From a virus: a DNA stretch of 64,000 nucleotides. Below the pieces are notes generated by a model. The model made no database searches. It was given only the letters and a program-made list of their open reading frames with translations, and was not told where the DNA came from. The translations under genes were made by a program, and so were the position numbers. Each line of letters opens with the position of its first letter. Within the stretch, counting starts at the first letter, position 1. The DNA is taken from the IMG/VR virus record IMGVR_UViG_3300020129_000672, positions 1-64,000 of that record. One strand, 5' to 3'. Of the stretch, positions 1 to 7,680 are shown one piece after another.

Positions 1-1094
1 CGGCTGCCGCCCGTTCGGTTGTACTTCATCAGGTAGGGTTCGACCAGCGCGATCGCCCCATCGCAGCTGACGGTCGGGCACGGTTCACTCACCGGCCGCA
101 ACCGACCTGTGCTTTGCTGTGGTAGCAGGCATGGTTCGATCAACGCGAGGTCCCCGCGGTTACCGCAGATGGTGGGCGTCGGTTCATCGACCGATCGGGC
201 GCGGCGTGCTCCGCTGTGGGCGGTCGGGATCAGGAACGGCTGGCTGACGGCCATCGCCCCACCCTTGGCGGTCGTGATGGTCGGCAGCGGCCGGTTGATG
301 TCGCGGACCGCTCCGCCGTTCTCCATCACGATCAACGACGGTGTGAGGCCGAATTGTCGGAGCCCCTGCCAGATGCGCGCCATCGTCTTCGGACTGAGTG
401 GGCGCTCCCGCTGGTAGATCGATCGTCCTGGCGTATCCCAGTCGATGATAGACCGTGCGGCTTTCCACCCTGGCAGCCCGGTAGACGAACGAGAATGGGT
501 CGGGCTAGGCCAGACCACCCTCCGGTCTCCCCGCACGGCCTGGACGAACAGGCGGGGCCGCGTAGTGGGATCCCCGTAATCGGCGGCGACCAGCACACGG
601 TGGTCGACGGTGTACCCGAGGCTCGTCAGCGTGTTAAGCCATGCCTTGAATGTCTCGCCCTTCCGCGACTTGATTGGATGACCCGCCTGATCGATCGGGC
701 CCCAGTCCCGGAATTGTGGCACGTTTTCTACCATCACGACTGGTGGCATCAGCGCCTCAGTCCAGCGCGTGACGCACCAGGCGGTCGCCCGGCTTTGATC
801 GACCATTGGTTTACCACGGCGATTTGGACTGTGCATCGTGCACTCCGGACTGCCCCACAAGATGTCGAGCTCGCCAGGTTTGAATAGATGCCGCGGGTTG
901 AGACTGTCGATCGACGCACAGAGGTGGCGGGCCGTCGGGTGGTTCACGGTGTGCGTGTCGACCGCCGTCTGCCAGTGGTTGATGGCCGTAAGTGACGCGC
1001 GATAGCCGAGTCGCTCGATTGCTTGGATGGCTCCAGAGCTTGAGCCTCCGGCTCCGCAGAAAAGATCCGCGATTGTGAGTGTGTTGTTGATCAT
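1..1094 (-). CDS. DNA C5-cytosine methyltransferase (Dcm-like), 3' end off window
   Basis: This reading frame is open to the left edge, so the C-terminus is missing. It should transfer a methyl group from SAM to cytosine C5 in DNA. Near the N-terminus ADLFCGAGGSSSG is the SAM-binding motif I. WGSPECTMHS occupies the place of the catalytic PCQ loop (a variant seen in phage enzymes) and supplies the catalytic Cys. ENVPQFRDWG is motif VI and DYGDPTTRPRLF matches motif VIII. The ATG at 1094 follows ADLF by only a few residues, as expected. It is the last gene of a leftward group with the PAPS-reductase-like gene, and a TTGAGTTGAGTT motif lies just upstream of the start. The likely role is self-modification against host restriction (inference). 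Confidence 0.9.
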   Translation of the reverse strand, partial: MINNTLTIADLFCGAGGSSSGAIQAIERLGYRASLTAINHWQTAVDTHTVNHPTARHLCASIDSLNPRHLFKPGELDILWGSPECTMHSPNRRGKPMVDQSRATAWCVTRWTEALMPPVVMVENVPQFRDWGPIDQAGHPIKSRKGETFKAWLNTLTSLGYTVDHRVLVAADYGDPTTRPRLFVQAVRGDRRVVWPSPTHSRSSTGLPGWKAARSIIDWDTPGRSIYQRERPLSPKTMARIWQGLRQFGLTPSLIVMENGGAVRDINRPLPTITTAKGGAMAVSQPFLIPTAHSGARRARSVDEPTPTICGNRGDLALIEPCLLPQQSTGRLRPVSEPCPTVSCDGAIALVEPYLMKYNRTGGS

Positions 1095-1102
1095 CTGAGT
1101 TG

Positions 1103-1114
1103 TTGAGTTGAGTT
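1103..1114 (-). repeat. TTGAGTTGAG-type start-proximal motif (one of about nine)
   Basis: This 12-base copy sits 8 bases upstream of the methyltransferase start. On the coding strand it reads AACTCAACTCAA. Related copies lie at 2106-2116, 2473-2480, 3358-3365, 3718-3733, 4154-4161, 6066-6076, 6709-6717 and 8178-8198. A rightward copy is at 29591-29600. Its function is unknown. Confidence 0.6.
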
Positions 1115-1919
1115 ACATGTTCCATCGGCCATCCATACTGCCCGCCTGCTCGCCCGCCTGAATGGCCTGTTTGATGTCGGCGATTGGTTTACCATTCTGA
1201 AAAGTGTGTCCGATCTCGCGTTCGAGATCGACGTATCGGTCCAGCAGCTCGGGGTTTGCCCGACCGGCGATCATCAGCGCCGCCTTGGGGGCGAAGAGGC
1301 AGAAGCAACAGCTGAGCCGCGGCATGCCCAGCTTGTAGGCTGGATGAGACGGCACGCCCGATTGCTTAATGCTGTTCCACACCTGCTGTTCGTTCCAGTG
1401 ATGGATCGGTAGCCAGTCCCATACCTGGCGCGTACTGTTCGATTGACGAAGGTTCTGAGCGAACACCTTCTTCTTCGCCCTGGCCGTCGATTCATCGGCC
1501 CTGAAGCCGAAGATCTGAAGGACGTCGCCCGGTGATTCTTTGCATAGGGCGGTAATGACTCGTCCACCCGGTCCGCGCTTGAACTCCGACGTGCAGAACC
1601 GGTTCTTATTGTCCGGCCATCGTCGGCGTTTCTTCACGTAATCGAGGAGCGACAGTTGTTCGCCCTCCTTGTCGCGGTAGTTACTGACGACAAACCGCAG
1701 GTCATAATGGAACGCCTGCCGATGAGCGAGCTCCCTCGTGCCTGGCCATTCCATCTGTCCAAGGCATTGGTGACTGACGACGATTCGGTGTCGTGGTATT
1801 CCTTCGCGGTCACAGCGCTCGACCACCACCCGCAGCGCCGTCTGGCTGTCCTTCCCGCCACTGCTGTTGACGATTATCCAGCGGAAGCGTTCGAGCTCGG
1901 GGATTATCGCGTTAGTCAT
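1113..1919 (-). CDS. PAPS reductase / PP-loop adenine nucleotide alpha-hydrolase-like protein
   Basis: The protein has 268 residues. SSGGKDS (about residues 19-25) is the PP-loop ATP-binding motif of the PAPS reductase/ATP-pyrophosphatase superfamily. A C-terminal cluster LSCCFCLFAP (about 204-213) resembles the metal-binding cysteines of phage members and of DndC. Superfamily members activate a substrate by adenylation. Phage copies are often assigned to sulfur chemistry or nucleic-acid modification, but the substrate is not known here. The start codon overlaps the stop of the preceding small gene (ATGA). Its position next to a cytosine methyltransferase favours a DNA-modification role, which is inference. 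Confidence 0.85.
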   Translation of the reverse strand: MTNAIIPELERFRWIIVNSSGGKDSQTALRVVVERCDREGIPRHRIVVSHQCLGQMEWPGTRELAHRQAFHYDLRFVVSNYRDKEGEQLSLLDYVKKRRRWPDNKNRFCTSEFKRGPGGRVITALCKESPGDVLQIFGFRADESTARAKKKVFAQNLRQSNSTRQVWDWLPIHHWNEQQVWNSIKQSGVPSHPAYKLGMPRLSCCFCLFAPKAALMIAGRANPELLDRYVDLEREIGHTFQNGKPIADIKQAIQAGEQAGSMDGRWNM

Positions 1920-2140
1920 GATGTGATCCCATACTCCGGACGTCCGCCGTTACTGCGCGTGTCGTCCGTTGTGGTCGCCCAGCCCAAGGCCGCCGCCTCT
2001 TCCTCGATCCGGATCATCGCATCCACCGGATTGTCGTGTTCTTCGTTAAGGATCTGGCACACGCGTTCGGCGAATACCTTGTATTGGTTTTGAATCATAT
2101 GGTTTTTGAGTTGAGTATCACTGGTTAAAATTACTTCCAT
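1916..2140 (-). CDS. small hypothetical protein
   Basis: This encodes up to 74 residues. The ATG at 2140 overlaps the upstream stop (TGATG), which suggests translational coupling. An internal ATG at 2098 directly follows the ACTCAACTCAA motif and gives a 60-residue alternative beginning MIQNQYKVF. The C-terminal part is acidic and helical (IEEEAAALGW). No family is recognised. Both ends overlap neighbouring genes in one leftward transcription unit. Confidence 0.65.
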   Translation of the reverse strand: MEVILTSDTQLKNHMIQNQYKVFAERVCQILNEEHDNPVDAMIRIEEEAAALGWATTTDDTRSNGGRPEYGITS

Positions 2141-2451
2141 CAATTGTTCGACGGATTACCTCCAATTCGTTTGCTTGGCATCGTCTGGTACGTTCCACTT
2201 ACTCCACCCAAACTGGCCATTGGAGTGCCAGCAATCAGATCGCCCTTGGCGCACAACAAACACTTGTATTTAGCGTTCGTGTTCTGTTGTTTTGCTTCCT
2301 GCATTCTTGTTCCAGCCCACATCTGGGTGTCGCAGAATTCGCAGGTTACTTTCTTCCCTCCAGGTGGAGGTGTGTATTGTGAGATACCTACCAACTTGTA
2401 TAGTTTTCGATCAGACGGAGGTCCGACCAGTATCATTACTTGACTGCTCAT
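2140..2451 (-). CDS. small zinc-ribbon-like hypothetical protein
   Basis: The protein has 103 residues. Two CxxC pairs (CEFC and CLLC, about 27 residues apart) suggest a structural zinc site. The N-terminus (MSSQVMILVGPP) reads as a short beta strand and the C-terminus is low complexity. The function is not recognised. The stop overlaps the next start. A TTGAGTTG motif lies about 22 bases upstream of its ATG. Confidence 0.7.
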   Translation of the reverse strand: MSSQVMILVGPPSDRKLYKLVGISQYTPPPGGKKVTCEFCDTQMWAGTRMQEAKQQNTNAKYKCLLCAKGDLIAGTPMASLGGVSGTYQTMPSKRIGGNPSNN

Positions 2452-2535
2452 GGTTTTATATGTGTCTATTAATTGAGTTGCGTGCGAGACGTTATGGCCT
2501 CGATCGCACGGTCTGTCACACCGTGCTGCCCGAGG

Positions 2536-2724
2536 TCACTTGTTAGTAGTATTATTAAGGCGTATCGATTTCAGGATCTTTATGCACTTGATGCAGTTAA
2601 CAACATCGTCGTAGATTGTGTTTGGACAGACAGTTCCGCACAACGGTTTCCCGGGAGTTCGACCGCAAGTCACAGCGTTTATCACCCAGAATGATCGGGC
2701 GTGGAATCGTGTCAGCTTCTGCAT
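2536..2724 (-). CDS. small Cys-rich hypothetical protein
   Basis: The protein has 62 residues. It starts at an ATG preceded by a purine-rich GGAGG-type ribosome site and overlaps the end of the upstream gene by 13 bases. Cysteines (VTCGRT, PLCGTVC, NCIKC) could bind one metal ion. The function is unknown. The 84 bases between it and 2452 hold nothing recognisable beyond a TTGAGTTG motif. Confidence 0.6.
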   Translation of the reverse strand: MQKLTRFHARSFWVINAVTCGRTPGKPLCGTVCPNTIYDDVVNCIKCIKILKSIRLNNTTNK

Positions 2725-3380
2725 ATCGCCTCCGCTCGTTTAGCCGCTGTTCCGTGCGCGACGAACCCGACGATGACACTGCGGTCCGCCCGCTGACACA
2801 GCAGGCAGCTCTCGCAGGTGACACCCGCCCGGTACTGAGCGGGGCATAGCACGATCTTCCGACCGGCCGGGGTGTAGCTGGTGCGGGGTGTCCCACGGGG
2901 GACGACCACCACGACCGGGCCGCATTTCCATTCAGATAGGTTATCGGCCTCGGCCAACGTATCGGCACTCAGGTTGATGGTGAATCCCGATTGGTTTGCC
3001 CTATTGATGGCCGCCGAATCAGCGACTGTCAGAATCGGTTTGTGCGTGTAGGTCCAGCCACGACGCCCGGTATTTGCCGTCACCAGTTGGTTGAGCATCG
3101 GCCGATCAATCGTATCGCCCCAGCCCGGAAGGTCGCCCGCCTGATTATGACGCCATGGCTGACCGTCCGGCAGGTCCCTGATCTGTTGCAGGAAGGTCGG
3201 CCACCAACTGCCACGCTCGCCGCGGCTGACCGCCTGCCAGTGGTACTTAAGTGGCGGGAATTTGGCATAGCAGGTGTTGAACATTCCACACGATGGTGGG
3301 CAAGTGTAGGCCGGGCCTGTGCTGACAGGAATTTTTCCGGTCTTCCGGTTGTCTGACTTGAGTTGTAAATGGATTCTCAT
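2712..3380 (-). CDS. Cys-rich phage protein, DUF7227/GP88-like
   Basis: The protein has 222 residues. The N-terminal pattern (SDNRKTGKIPVST, then CPPSCGMFNTCYA and PLKYHW) resembles a widespread phage family annotated as DUF7227 or GP88-like. A second Cys group near the C-terminus (CESCLLCQ) completes a possible metal or Fe-S site. The biochemical role of the family is not established. It sits inside the modification-gene group. The start-proximal CAACTCAA motif falls inside its first codons, unlike most copies of that motif. Confidence 0.7.
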   Translation of the reverse strand: MRIHLQLKSDNRKTGKIPVSTGPAYTCPPSCGMFNTCYAKFPPLKYHWQAVSRGERGSWWPTFLQQIRDLPDGQPWRHNQAGDLPGWGDTIDRPMLNQLVTANTGRRGWTYTHKPILTVADSAAINRANQSGFTINLSADTLAEADNLSEWKCGPVVVVVPRGTPRTSYTPAGRKIVLCPAQYRAGVTCESCLLCQRADRSVIVGFVAHGTAAKRAEAICRS

Positions 3381-3383
3381 AGG

Positions 3384-3710
3384 TCACCAGTTGAAGGTTG
3401 GAAGGCCGTCGATCACATCACCGTCCGGATCGAACCGGACATAGTAGTAACCGAGCTTGTCGAATTCGATGATGATCGTTTGGAGTTCTGGGCAATCGTT
3501 GAACGCCGAAGGATCTTGGTCTTCGACGCAGATGATGCATCCTTGGATGTCGTTTAATCCCGCCGGCTTGGTTAGTCGGCAGATGTCGAGCGAGACAGCG
3601 ACGTCAAACGAATTGACTGTCAGATGTGAAGTGCTGATTACTGGAACGACCATCAGCCACAGTCCTTCCATGGTTTTGGGAAGTGATTCCGCGCGAGGAT
3701 ATTTTATCAT
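3384..3710 (-). CDS. hypothetical protein
   Basis: The protein has 108 residues and lies 3 bases from the next gene. The sequence alternates hydrophobic and polar residues (LWLMVVPVIS, TIIIEFDKLGYYYVRF), which suggests a small beta-rich domain. I do not recognise it. TTGAGTTGAGTTGTTG at 3718-3733 is immediately upstream and is the clearest copy of the leftward-arm motif. Confidence 0.65.
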   Translation of the reverse strand: MIKYPRAESLPKTMEGLWLMVVPVISTSHLTVNSFDVAVSLDICRLTKPAGLNDIQGCIICVEDQDPSAFNDCPELQTIIIEFDKLGYYYVRFDPDGDVIDGLPTFNW

Positions 3711-3717
3711 AGCAATA

Positions 3718-3733
3718 TTGAGTTGAGTTGTTG
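3718..3733 (-). repeat. TTGAGTTGAG-type start-proximal motif, extended copy
   Basis: TTGAGTTGAGTTGTTG lies 7 bases upstream of the start at 3710. On the coding strand it reads CAACAACTCAACTCAA. No Shine-Dalgarno sequence is present at this start, so the motif is the only obvious signal. Confidence 0.6.
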
Positions 3734-3742
3734 GTCGTTAGG

Positions 3743-4168
3743 TCAGCGCATGTCGTTCGCCATCGGGTTGGTCTTGGCCATCGCGTCAACCGCCATCCGA
3801 CTGTCGTGCGTGATGCCCATTGCCTGTAGGGCGAACGCATACGCGTCATTCATCGCCTCGTGCCGGAAGTCACTGCCGTCGGACGGGCACCAGGCGGAGA
3901 CCATGTGTTCAAGCGCCTCCTTATACGTCGGCCGGATCTCCAGCAGCTTGACCCGCTGCTTCTGTCTTTCGTGGCCGAGCGTTACGGTCTCTGCCAGATG
4001 CTGGGTGATCTTCCGATCATGATGCAGATCGTGAACGAACTGTGTCCAGTCGAGCACGACCTCTGGCGGGTAGTCAGATTGCGGCTTGTTCGGTCGGTAG
4101 TAGCGAGCGCGGTGTTCGCGGTGGTTATTCCAGAATAGGATCCGGACTTGCTGTTGAGTTGTGATCAT
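3743..4168 (-). CDS. hypothetical protein
   Basis: The protein has 141 residues, is His- and Arg-rich in its N-terminal half (FWNNHREHRARYY, FVHDLHHDRK), and is helical towards the C-terminus (HEAMNDAYAFALQAMG). No family is recognised. Like the gene at 2712, it carries the CAACTCAA motif within its first codons. Confidence 0.65.
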   Translation of the reverse strand: MITTQQQVRILFWNNHREHRARYYRPNKPQSDYPPEVVLDWTQFVHDLHHDRKITQHLAETVTLGHERQKQRVKLLEIRPTYKEALEHMVSAWCPSDGSDFRHEAMNDAYAFALQAMGITHDSRMAVDAMAKTNPMANDMR

Positions 4169-4201
4169 AGTTTCTTTGTAATGTTGAAGTGAGTGGTGAA
4201 A

Positions 4202-6061
4202 TCAGTTGGCATGTCCAGTCATGACCATCAACGCCGTGCGGACGGACGTGCCTTGGTCTTCAAACATGCTTGGCCCAAGACTTTCCCACGACCGGCAGAT
4301 TGGACGCAGCGCCGACTGCTGACGTGGTCCATCGGCGCAGATGGCGACCAATAGTCCTTCTGGCTTGAGGTACGACCGCGCCCGTTGAATGTGCTTGATG
4401 TCCAGCCCGTTCTCGAACGGTGGGTTCATCACCACCCGATCAAACGACCGAAGTTCAAGTCCTTCGATTTCCAAGAAATCACCATCGATGATCTGAAAGT
4501 TCTGTTCGTTGGCGTACAGGCTGCGATTGCGAAGATCTTTCAACCCGGCGATCAGGCCTAGGTGGAGTTCGACCGCCACCAGTCGGAAGCAATCATGTCC
4601 GGTGCAGCGGTCGCGGATTGCGGTAATTAGGTTGCCGGTCCCGGCGCTCGGTTCGAGGATGCGTTGGCCGGCCATGATCTGGCCGGCGTTCATCATCCTC
4701 TTCGCTAGTTCTGGCGGGGTAGGGAATAACTGGTTGGCCGTCACGATCTTTACCCCGACCTTCGCTTGGTCCTTCAACGCTCGGAACTGTTCGTCCTTCG
4801 GGTCGACTGGCTTCGGTGTGTAAACTGGAGCTATCATCGGCGGTTGTGGCGTTGGCGTGACCGGCGCCGGCTTCTCGTGCACTTTCCCGTCGGTTAGGAA
4901 GATCGCAAACATCGACCGCTCACCATTGTTTCGGACGTACGCCACTCGCACGCGGTGTGAGTTTTCGACCACGCGAGTTCCCTTATAATCGCTGTTGATT
5001 GCCGCGTACTCAGCCTGCGTCATCGTCACTTGCTTCACCGTTTCGAATTCCCCACGGTGGTACACGCTTGGATAAGTGATGGTCGCCGCCTTGTAATTGC
5101 AGATCGGCAGTTGCGTCGGACGTTTCTTTTTCTCCAGCAGATGACTGGCGCCGGCATCATCTAGCATCGCTTTCTCGTACGCCAGGCGGTTGGTGTAGTG
5201 CTCGACCCAGCGCGCACAGTGGGTGATCGACCGCGGGTAAACTTCCTTCGCGGCTTCAAGAACTTCTTCCAAAGTGCGAGGTGCATAGAGGTTGGGATAG
5301 CTGTTGGTCAGAGCGGCATAGGCGCTTGGTCGTTGATCGAAATCCTTTCGATCGCCCTCCTTTCGGCGGAGTTTAATATCACCACCAGACGATCCGCCGG
5401 CGATAGCGATCGCACGCTCCATCCGCTTTTCCTCCGGAAGCTCCATCACGGAATCCCATAGATCGGCGTTGCGCTTAAACTCCGCGATGTTCCTTTGTTG
5501 CTTACGCAGATCGGCCTCCAGTCCTTTGATGCGGCGGGCTCGAACGTCCGGCTCGGCCTTGTAGTCGGCGTGGGCGCGCGCGCCGGCCGCTCGTTCAATC
5601 CAGTATTTCGATGTCTCCCACATCTTGACCGCACGATCCATTCCGTTCTGGATCTTCTCCGCGTCCTTCCGCGCCCGGCGTTCGGAGTGATGGCCGATCA
5701 GGATCGGTTGGCCGAGTGGTATGTGCCGGGTGATGCTGTCGACACCGGCTTTCGCGCGGTCGGCATCGGCCTCGCGTTTCTCGCTGTATTCCTTGAATCG
5801 GGCAGAGCGTTCGGTCGCTCGTTCGGCCATTGATACCGATTCGTCGCCGATATCACCGCACAGTTCCTCGGTCAAGTCGGCGCGACCGGGCGTCCACATC
5901 GGGGCGACGAACAGTTCCTGTTTGGGTGCCCAGCTGTAGCCGGCGGCCTTCACGCGCTCGTATGTTTTAGGATCGAGACGTGAGAACGGATAGATCCGGA
6001 GCTTGTTGTCCTCCGGACTGTAGGTGGCTGTCCCGATATAATTTGTTTCGTTTGTGTCCAT
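4202..6061 (-). CDS. DUF3560 domain - class I methyltransferase fusion
   Basis: The protein has 619 residues. The N-terminal about 200 residues match the DUF3560 pattern (YSPEDNKLRI, RFKEYSEKREADADRA, PLGQPILIGHHSERRARKD). A middle part rich in Pro leads into a C-terminal methyltransferase with ILEPSAGTGNL (motif I, about 469) and MNPPFE (motif IV, about 543). NPPF is typical of amino-methyltransferases (N6-adenine or N4-cytosine). DUF3560-methyltransferase fusions are known from plasmids and phages. It may modify DNA as protection from restriction (inference). A TTGAGTTG motif lies just upstream of its ATG, and the following 106 bases contain a stable hairpin. Confidence 0.85.
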   Translation of the reverse strand: MDTNETNYIGTATYSPEDNKLRIYPFSRLDPKTYERVKAAGYSWAPKQELFVAPMWTPGRADLTEELCGDIGDESVSMAERATERSARFKEYSEKREADADRAKAGVDSITRHIPLGQPILIGHHSERRARKDAEKIQNGMDRAVKMWETSKYWIERAAGARAHADYKAEPDVRARRIKGLEADLRKQQRNIAEFKRNADLWDSVMELPEEKRMERAIAIAGGSSGGDIKLRRKEGDRKDFDQRPSAYAALTNSYPNLYAPRTLEEVLEAAKEVYPRSITHCARWVEHYTNRLAYEKAMLDDAGASHLLEKKKRPTQLPICNYKAATITYPSVYHRGEFETVKQVTMTQAEYAAINSDYKGTRVVENSHRVRVAYVRNNGERSMFAIFLTDGKVHEKPAPVTPTPQPPMIAPVYTPKPVDPKDEQFRALKDQAKVGVKIVTANQLFPTPPELAKRMMNAGQIMAGQRILEPSAGTGNLITAIRDRCTGHDCFRLVAVELHLGLIAGLKDLRNRSLYANEQNFQIIDGDFLEIEGLELRSFDRVVMNPPFENGLDIKHIQRARSYLKPEGLLVAICADGPRQQSALRPICRSWESLGPSMFEDQGTSVRTALMVMTGHAN

Positions 6062-6088
6062 GGTATTGAGTTGTTGTTGAGACTGGCA

Positions 6089-6140
6089 GTAGCCAGAATA
6101 GGGCCCGCCACTTGCGCGACAGGCCGTTGCTCTATCTACT
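6089..6140 (-). other. GNRA-capped RNA hairpin in leftward intergenic region
   Basis: Between two leftward genes, the minus strand forms a 10-bp stem (6116-6125 with 6102-6111) closed by a GCAA tetraloop. Flanking AGTAG/CTACT and GATAG/CTATT pairs extend it. Three of the ten stem pairs are G-U only if the minus strand is transcribed, and become A-C mismatches on the plus strand. The fold therefore fits a leftward RNA. No T-run follows, so a simple terminator is less likely than a leader or processing structure. Confidence 0.45.
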
Positions 6141-6167
6141 ACACGTAATTGGGCGGAAAGCTGGATT

Positions 6168-6497
6168 CTACCCCGGTTCGTTTCGGCAGCGACCGTACGT
6201 GTGGGTAACCTCCGGCAGGCCGGCCGACCGCCACAGCTCTTCCCGATGCGACCAGTCCATGACGTGGGCGATCGCGTGGTAGGCGAGGCGTCGCAAGTGT
6301 TGGTGCATTTCGATCACCACCAGTTTGAACGCTTGGGCAACGTGCGGCTGTCGGCCATCCCGCCAGAGTTCAACGATTTGAACGGCCGCCAGTAGTGCTC
6401 GCCAATCAGTTTCGGTCATTGGTTCGAGCACTGATAGTCCAAGCTCAGTGGCCAACCATGACCCGACATCCAAGTGATATAAGGATCGGCGTTTCAT
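6168..6497 (-). CDS. hypothetical protein
   Basis: The protein has 109 residues, mostly helical (WRALLAAVQIVELW, AQAFKLVVIEMHQHLRRLAYHAIAHVMDW). The His-rich helix could bind metal, but no family is recognised. The start overlaps the stop of the upstream gene (ATGA). Confidence 0.65.
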   Translation of the reverse strand: MKRRSLYHLDVGSWLATELGLSVLEPMTETDWRALLAAVQIVELWRDGRQPHVAQAFKLVVIEMHQHLRRLAYHAIAHVMDWSHREELWRSAGLPEVTHTYGRCRNEPG

Positions 6498-6694
6498 ACG
6501 TTAAACCGGAAGCCCGGTCTTTTGTCTTCGACCGCCACCCAAAGGCGACGGCCGTCTAGTCGTATCTTGGTCGGCCTGAGTCCGGCGCCGAACGCACTGT
6601 GCATGCGGTGGAGTTCCTGGCGGTTGTGGTCTGACTGCTGGACGATCTGCCGGACCTCCCGGATCGTCTGATATTGAACTGGTAGTAAGTTCAT
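6494..6694 (-). CDS. small hypothetical protein
   Basis: The protein has 66 residues and is basic, with a helical N-terminal half (TIREVRQIVQQSDHNRQELHRM) and a beta-like C-terminus (LWVAVEDKRPGFRF). The function is unknown. A TTGAGTTAA motif is about 15 bases upstream. The stop overlaps the next ATG. Confidence 0.6.
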   Translation of the reverse strand: MNLLPVQYQTIREVRQIVQQSDHNRQELHRMHSAFGAGLRPTKIRLDGRRLWVAVEDKRPGFRFNV

Positions 6695-6713
6695 GGTTGT
6701 ACAAGTTATTGAG

Positions 6714-6791
6714 TTAACTGAGGTAGCCGTCCATCCACAGGACGAGTAGGGCGGCCAGCAGGAAGCCGATCCACCAGTAGAGGCGGTTCAT
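6714..6791 (-). CDS. tiny single-span membrane peptide
   Basis: This encodes 25 residues beginning MNRLYWWIGFLLAALL, almost entirely one transmembrane helix followed by a short acidic tail. Its ATG overlaps the stop of the preceding gene (TGATG). It may be a small holin-like or accessory membrane peptide, but its length makes the call uncertain. Confidence 0.4.
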   Translation of the reverse strand: MNRLYWWIGFLLAALLVLWMDGYLS

Positions 6792-7036
6792 CAGAGGAGT
6801 TGTTTGACGAGCGTCGGTGGTACGGTCGTGATGTTGTAGACGTAGGCACGGAACGGCCCCCATCCTTGGGCGACGTCGGTAACCAGCTTGGTCGCCCATT
6901 CGATCGATCGGCACTCCTCGGTTGATACGTAGGTTGTGCCGTCGTCTCTGCGCCACTGACGCATTAGCGCCAGTTGAGGTTTAGATGTCGGTGGCTGGCG
7001 CCTGATCGGCGCGCGTGTAGCTTGAGGTGTTGTCAT
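6791..7036 (-). CDS. small hypothetical protein
   Basis: The protein has 81 residues from the ATG at 7036. A longer in-frame extension exists but lacks a better start. The N-terminus is basic and Pro-rich, followed by WRRDDGTTYVSTEECRSIEWATKLV, a beta-alpha segment. The function is not recognised. Confidence 0.6.
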   Translation of the reverse strand: MTTPQATRAPIRRQPPTSKPQLALMRQWRRDDGTTYVSTEECRSIEWATKLVTDVAQGWGPFRAYVYNITTVPPTLVKQLL

Positions 7037-7089
7037 AATAGAAATCTGCCAAGCCTGGCAGTTAGGTCTGTCTCGTGTTGAGCAGATGA

Positions 7090-7116
7090 CGCCACGCGAG
7101 ACCCTCTCGTGTGGCG
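7090..7116. other. 12-bp inverted repeat, terminator-like hairpin
   Basis: CGCCACGCGAGA at 7090-7101 pairs with TCTCGTGTGGCG at 7105-7116 around a 3-base loop, with one G-T pair. It lies in the gap between two leftward genes (7037-7125). No T-run follows on either strand. It could be a terminator, an mRNA-processing hairpin or a protein-binding site. Confidence 0.4.
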
Positions 7117-7125
7117 GAAGTCTGA

Positions 7126-7299
7126 TCACTCCTGGCAGTCGAGCGGCGGGTTTCGGTCGTCCGATACTTCGGTCAGAGCGTTGATCGCCGATTGGATCCA
7201 CGTTCGGTCGGACTCTGATAGGCTCTTACCGCGAGCCTTGATCTCCCGCAGGCGACACCTGACTTCAACGATCGCCTGGTCGGTCTCTTGAGCGTTCAT
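7126..7299 (-). CDS. small helical hypothetical protein
   Basis: The protein has 57 residues and starts at the ATG (7299) that overlaps the upstream stop. It is charged and helical (QAIVEVRCRLREIKARGKSL, TWIQSAINALTEV), like many small phage proteins that pair as helical hairpins. No family is recognised. Confidence 0.6.
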   Translation of the reverse strand: MNAQETDQAIVEVRCRLREIKARGKSLSESDRTWIQSAINALTEVSDDRNPPLDCQE

Positions 7300-7676
7300 G
7301 ATTTGAGCGGCCGGAGGGTGATGCACATACCGGGTCCATCACCGTTGCCCCACCAACGCCCGCCGTGGACGTCACGGGCTTTGACGTGGACGTACGTTCG
7401 TTCAACGCCACGTGTTCGACGCAGGCGCGTCTGCTCGTACGTGGTGTCCATCAATCGGCCGCCCGTCCATGTGGTTATGGTTTGAAGGTCACTTGAGATA
7501 TAGCCGGTGAATGGCCGGGTCCGATCCTTCAGGTCGGCCAGTTGCGCCCGGTTGGTGCACGGGTAGCACGTCCGCGCATTATCGGCCGCCCTGATGGCGT
7601 AGCCGGTGCCACCACTATAGCCTGGCGGATGAATTGGAAACGGCTGACCGCAATCAGCGCAATGGGTGTCGCTCAT
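7296..7676 (-). CDS. zinc-ribbon hypothetical protein
   Basis: The protein has 126 residues. CADCG near the N-terminus and CYPC about 30 residues later form a treble-clef or ribbon-like zinc site. The C-terminal half (TYVHVKARDVHGGRWWGNGDGPGMCITLRP) is beta-rich. The GTGYAI segment between the Cys pairs recurs in many phage small zinc proteins, to my knowledge. The role is unknown, possibly nucleic-acid binding. Confidence 0.65.
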   Translation of the reverse strand: MSDTHCADCGQPFPIHPPGYSGGTGYAIRAADNARTCYPCTNRAQLADLKDRTRPFTGYISSDLQTITTWTGGRLMDTTYEQTRLRRTRGVERTYVHVKARDVHGGRWWGNGDGPGMCITLRPLKS

Positions 7677-7680
7677 AATG

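Noticed and set aside
6082-6150. tRNA-like segment on the minus strand (GATAGAGCAACGGCCTGTCGC)
   Set aside because: It resembles part of a D-arm and an Asp anticodon loop, but the arms do not pair as a cloverleaf. The 10-bp GCAA hairpin explains the sequence better.
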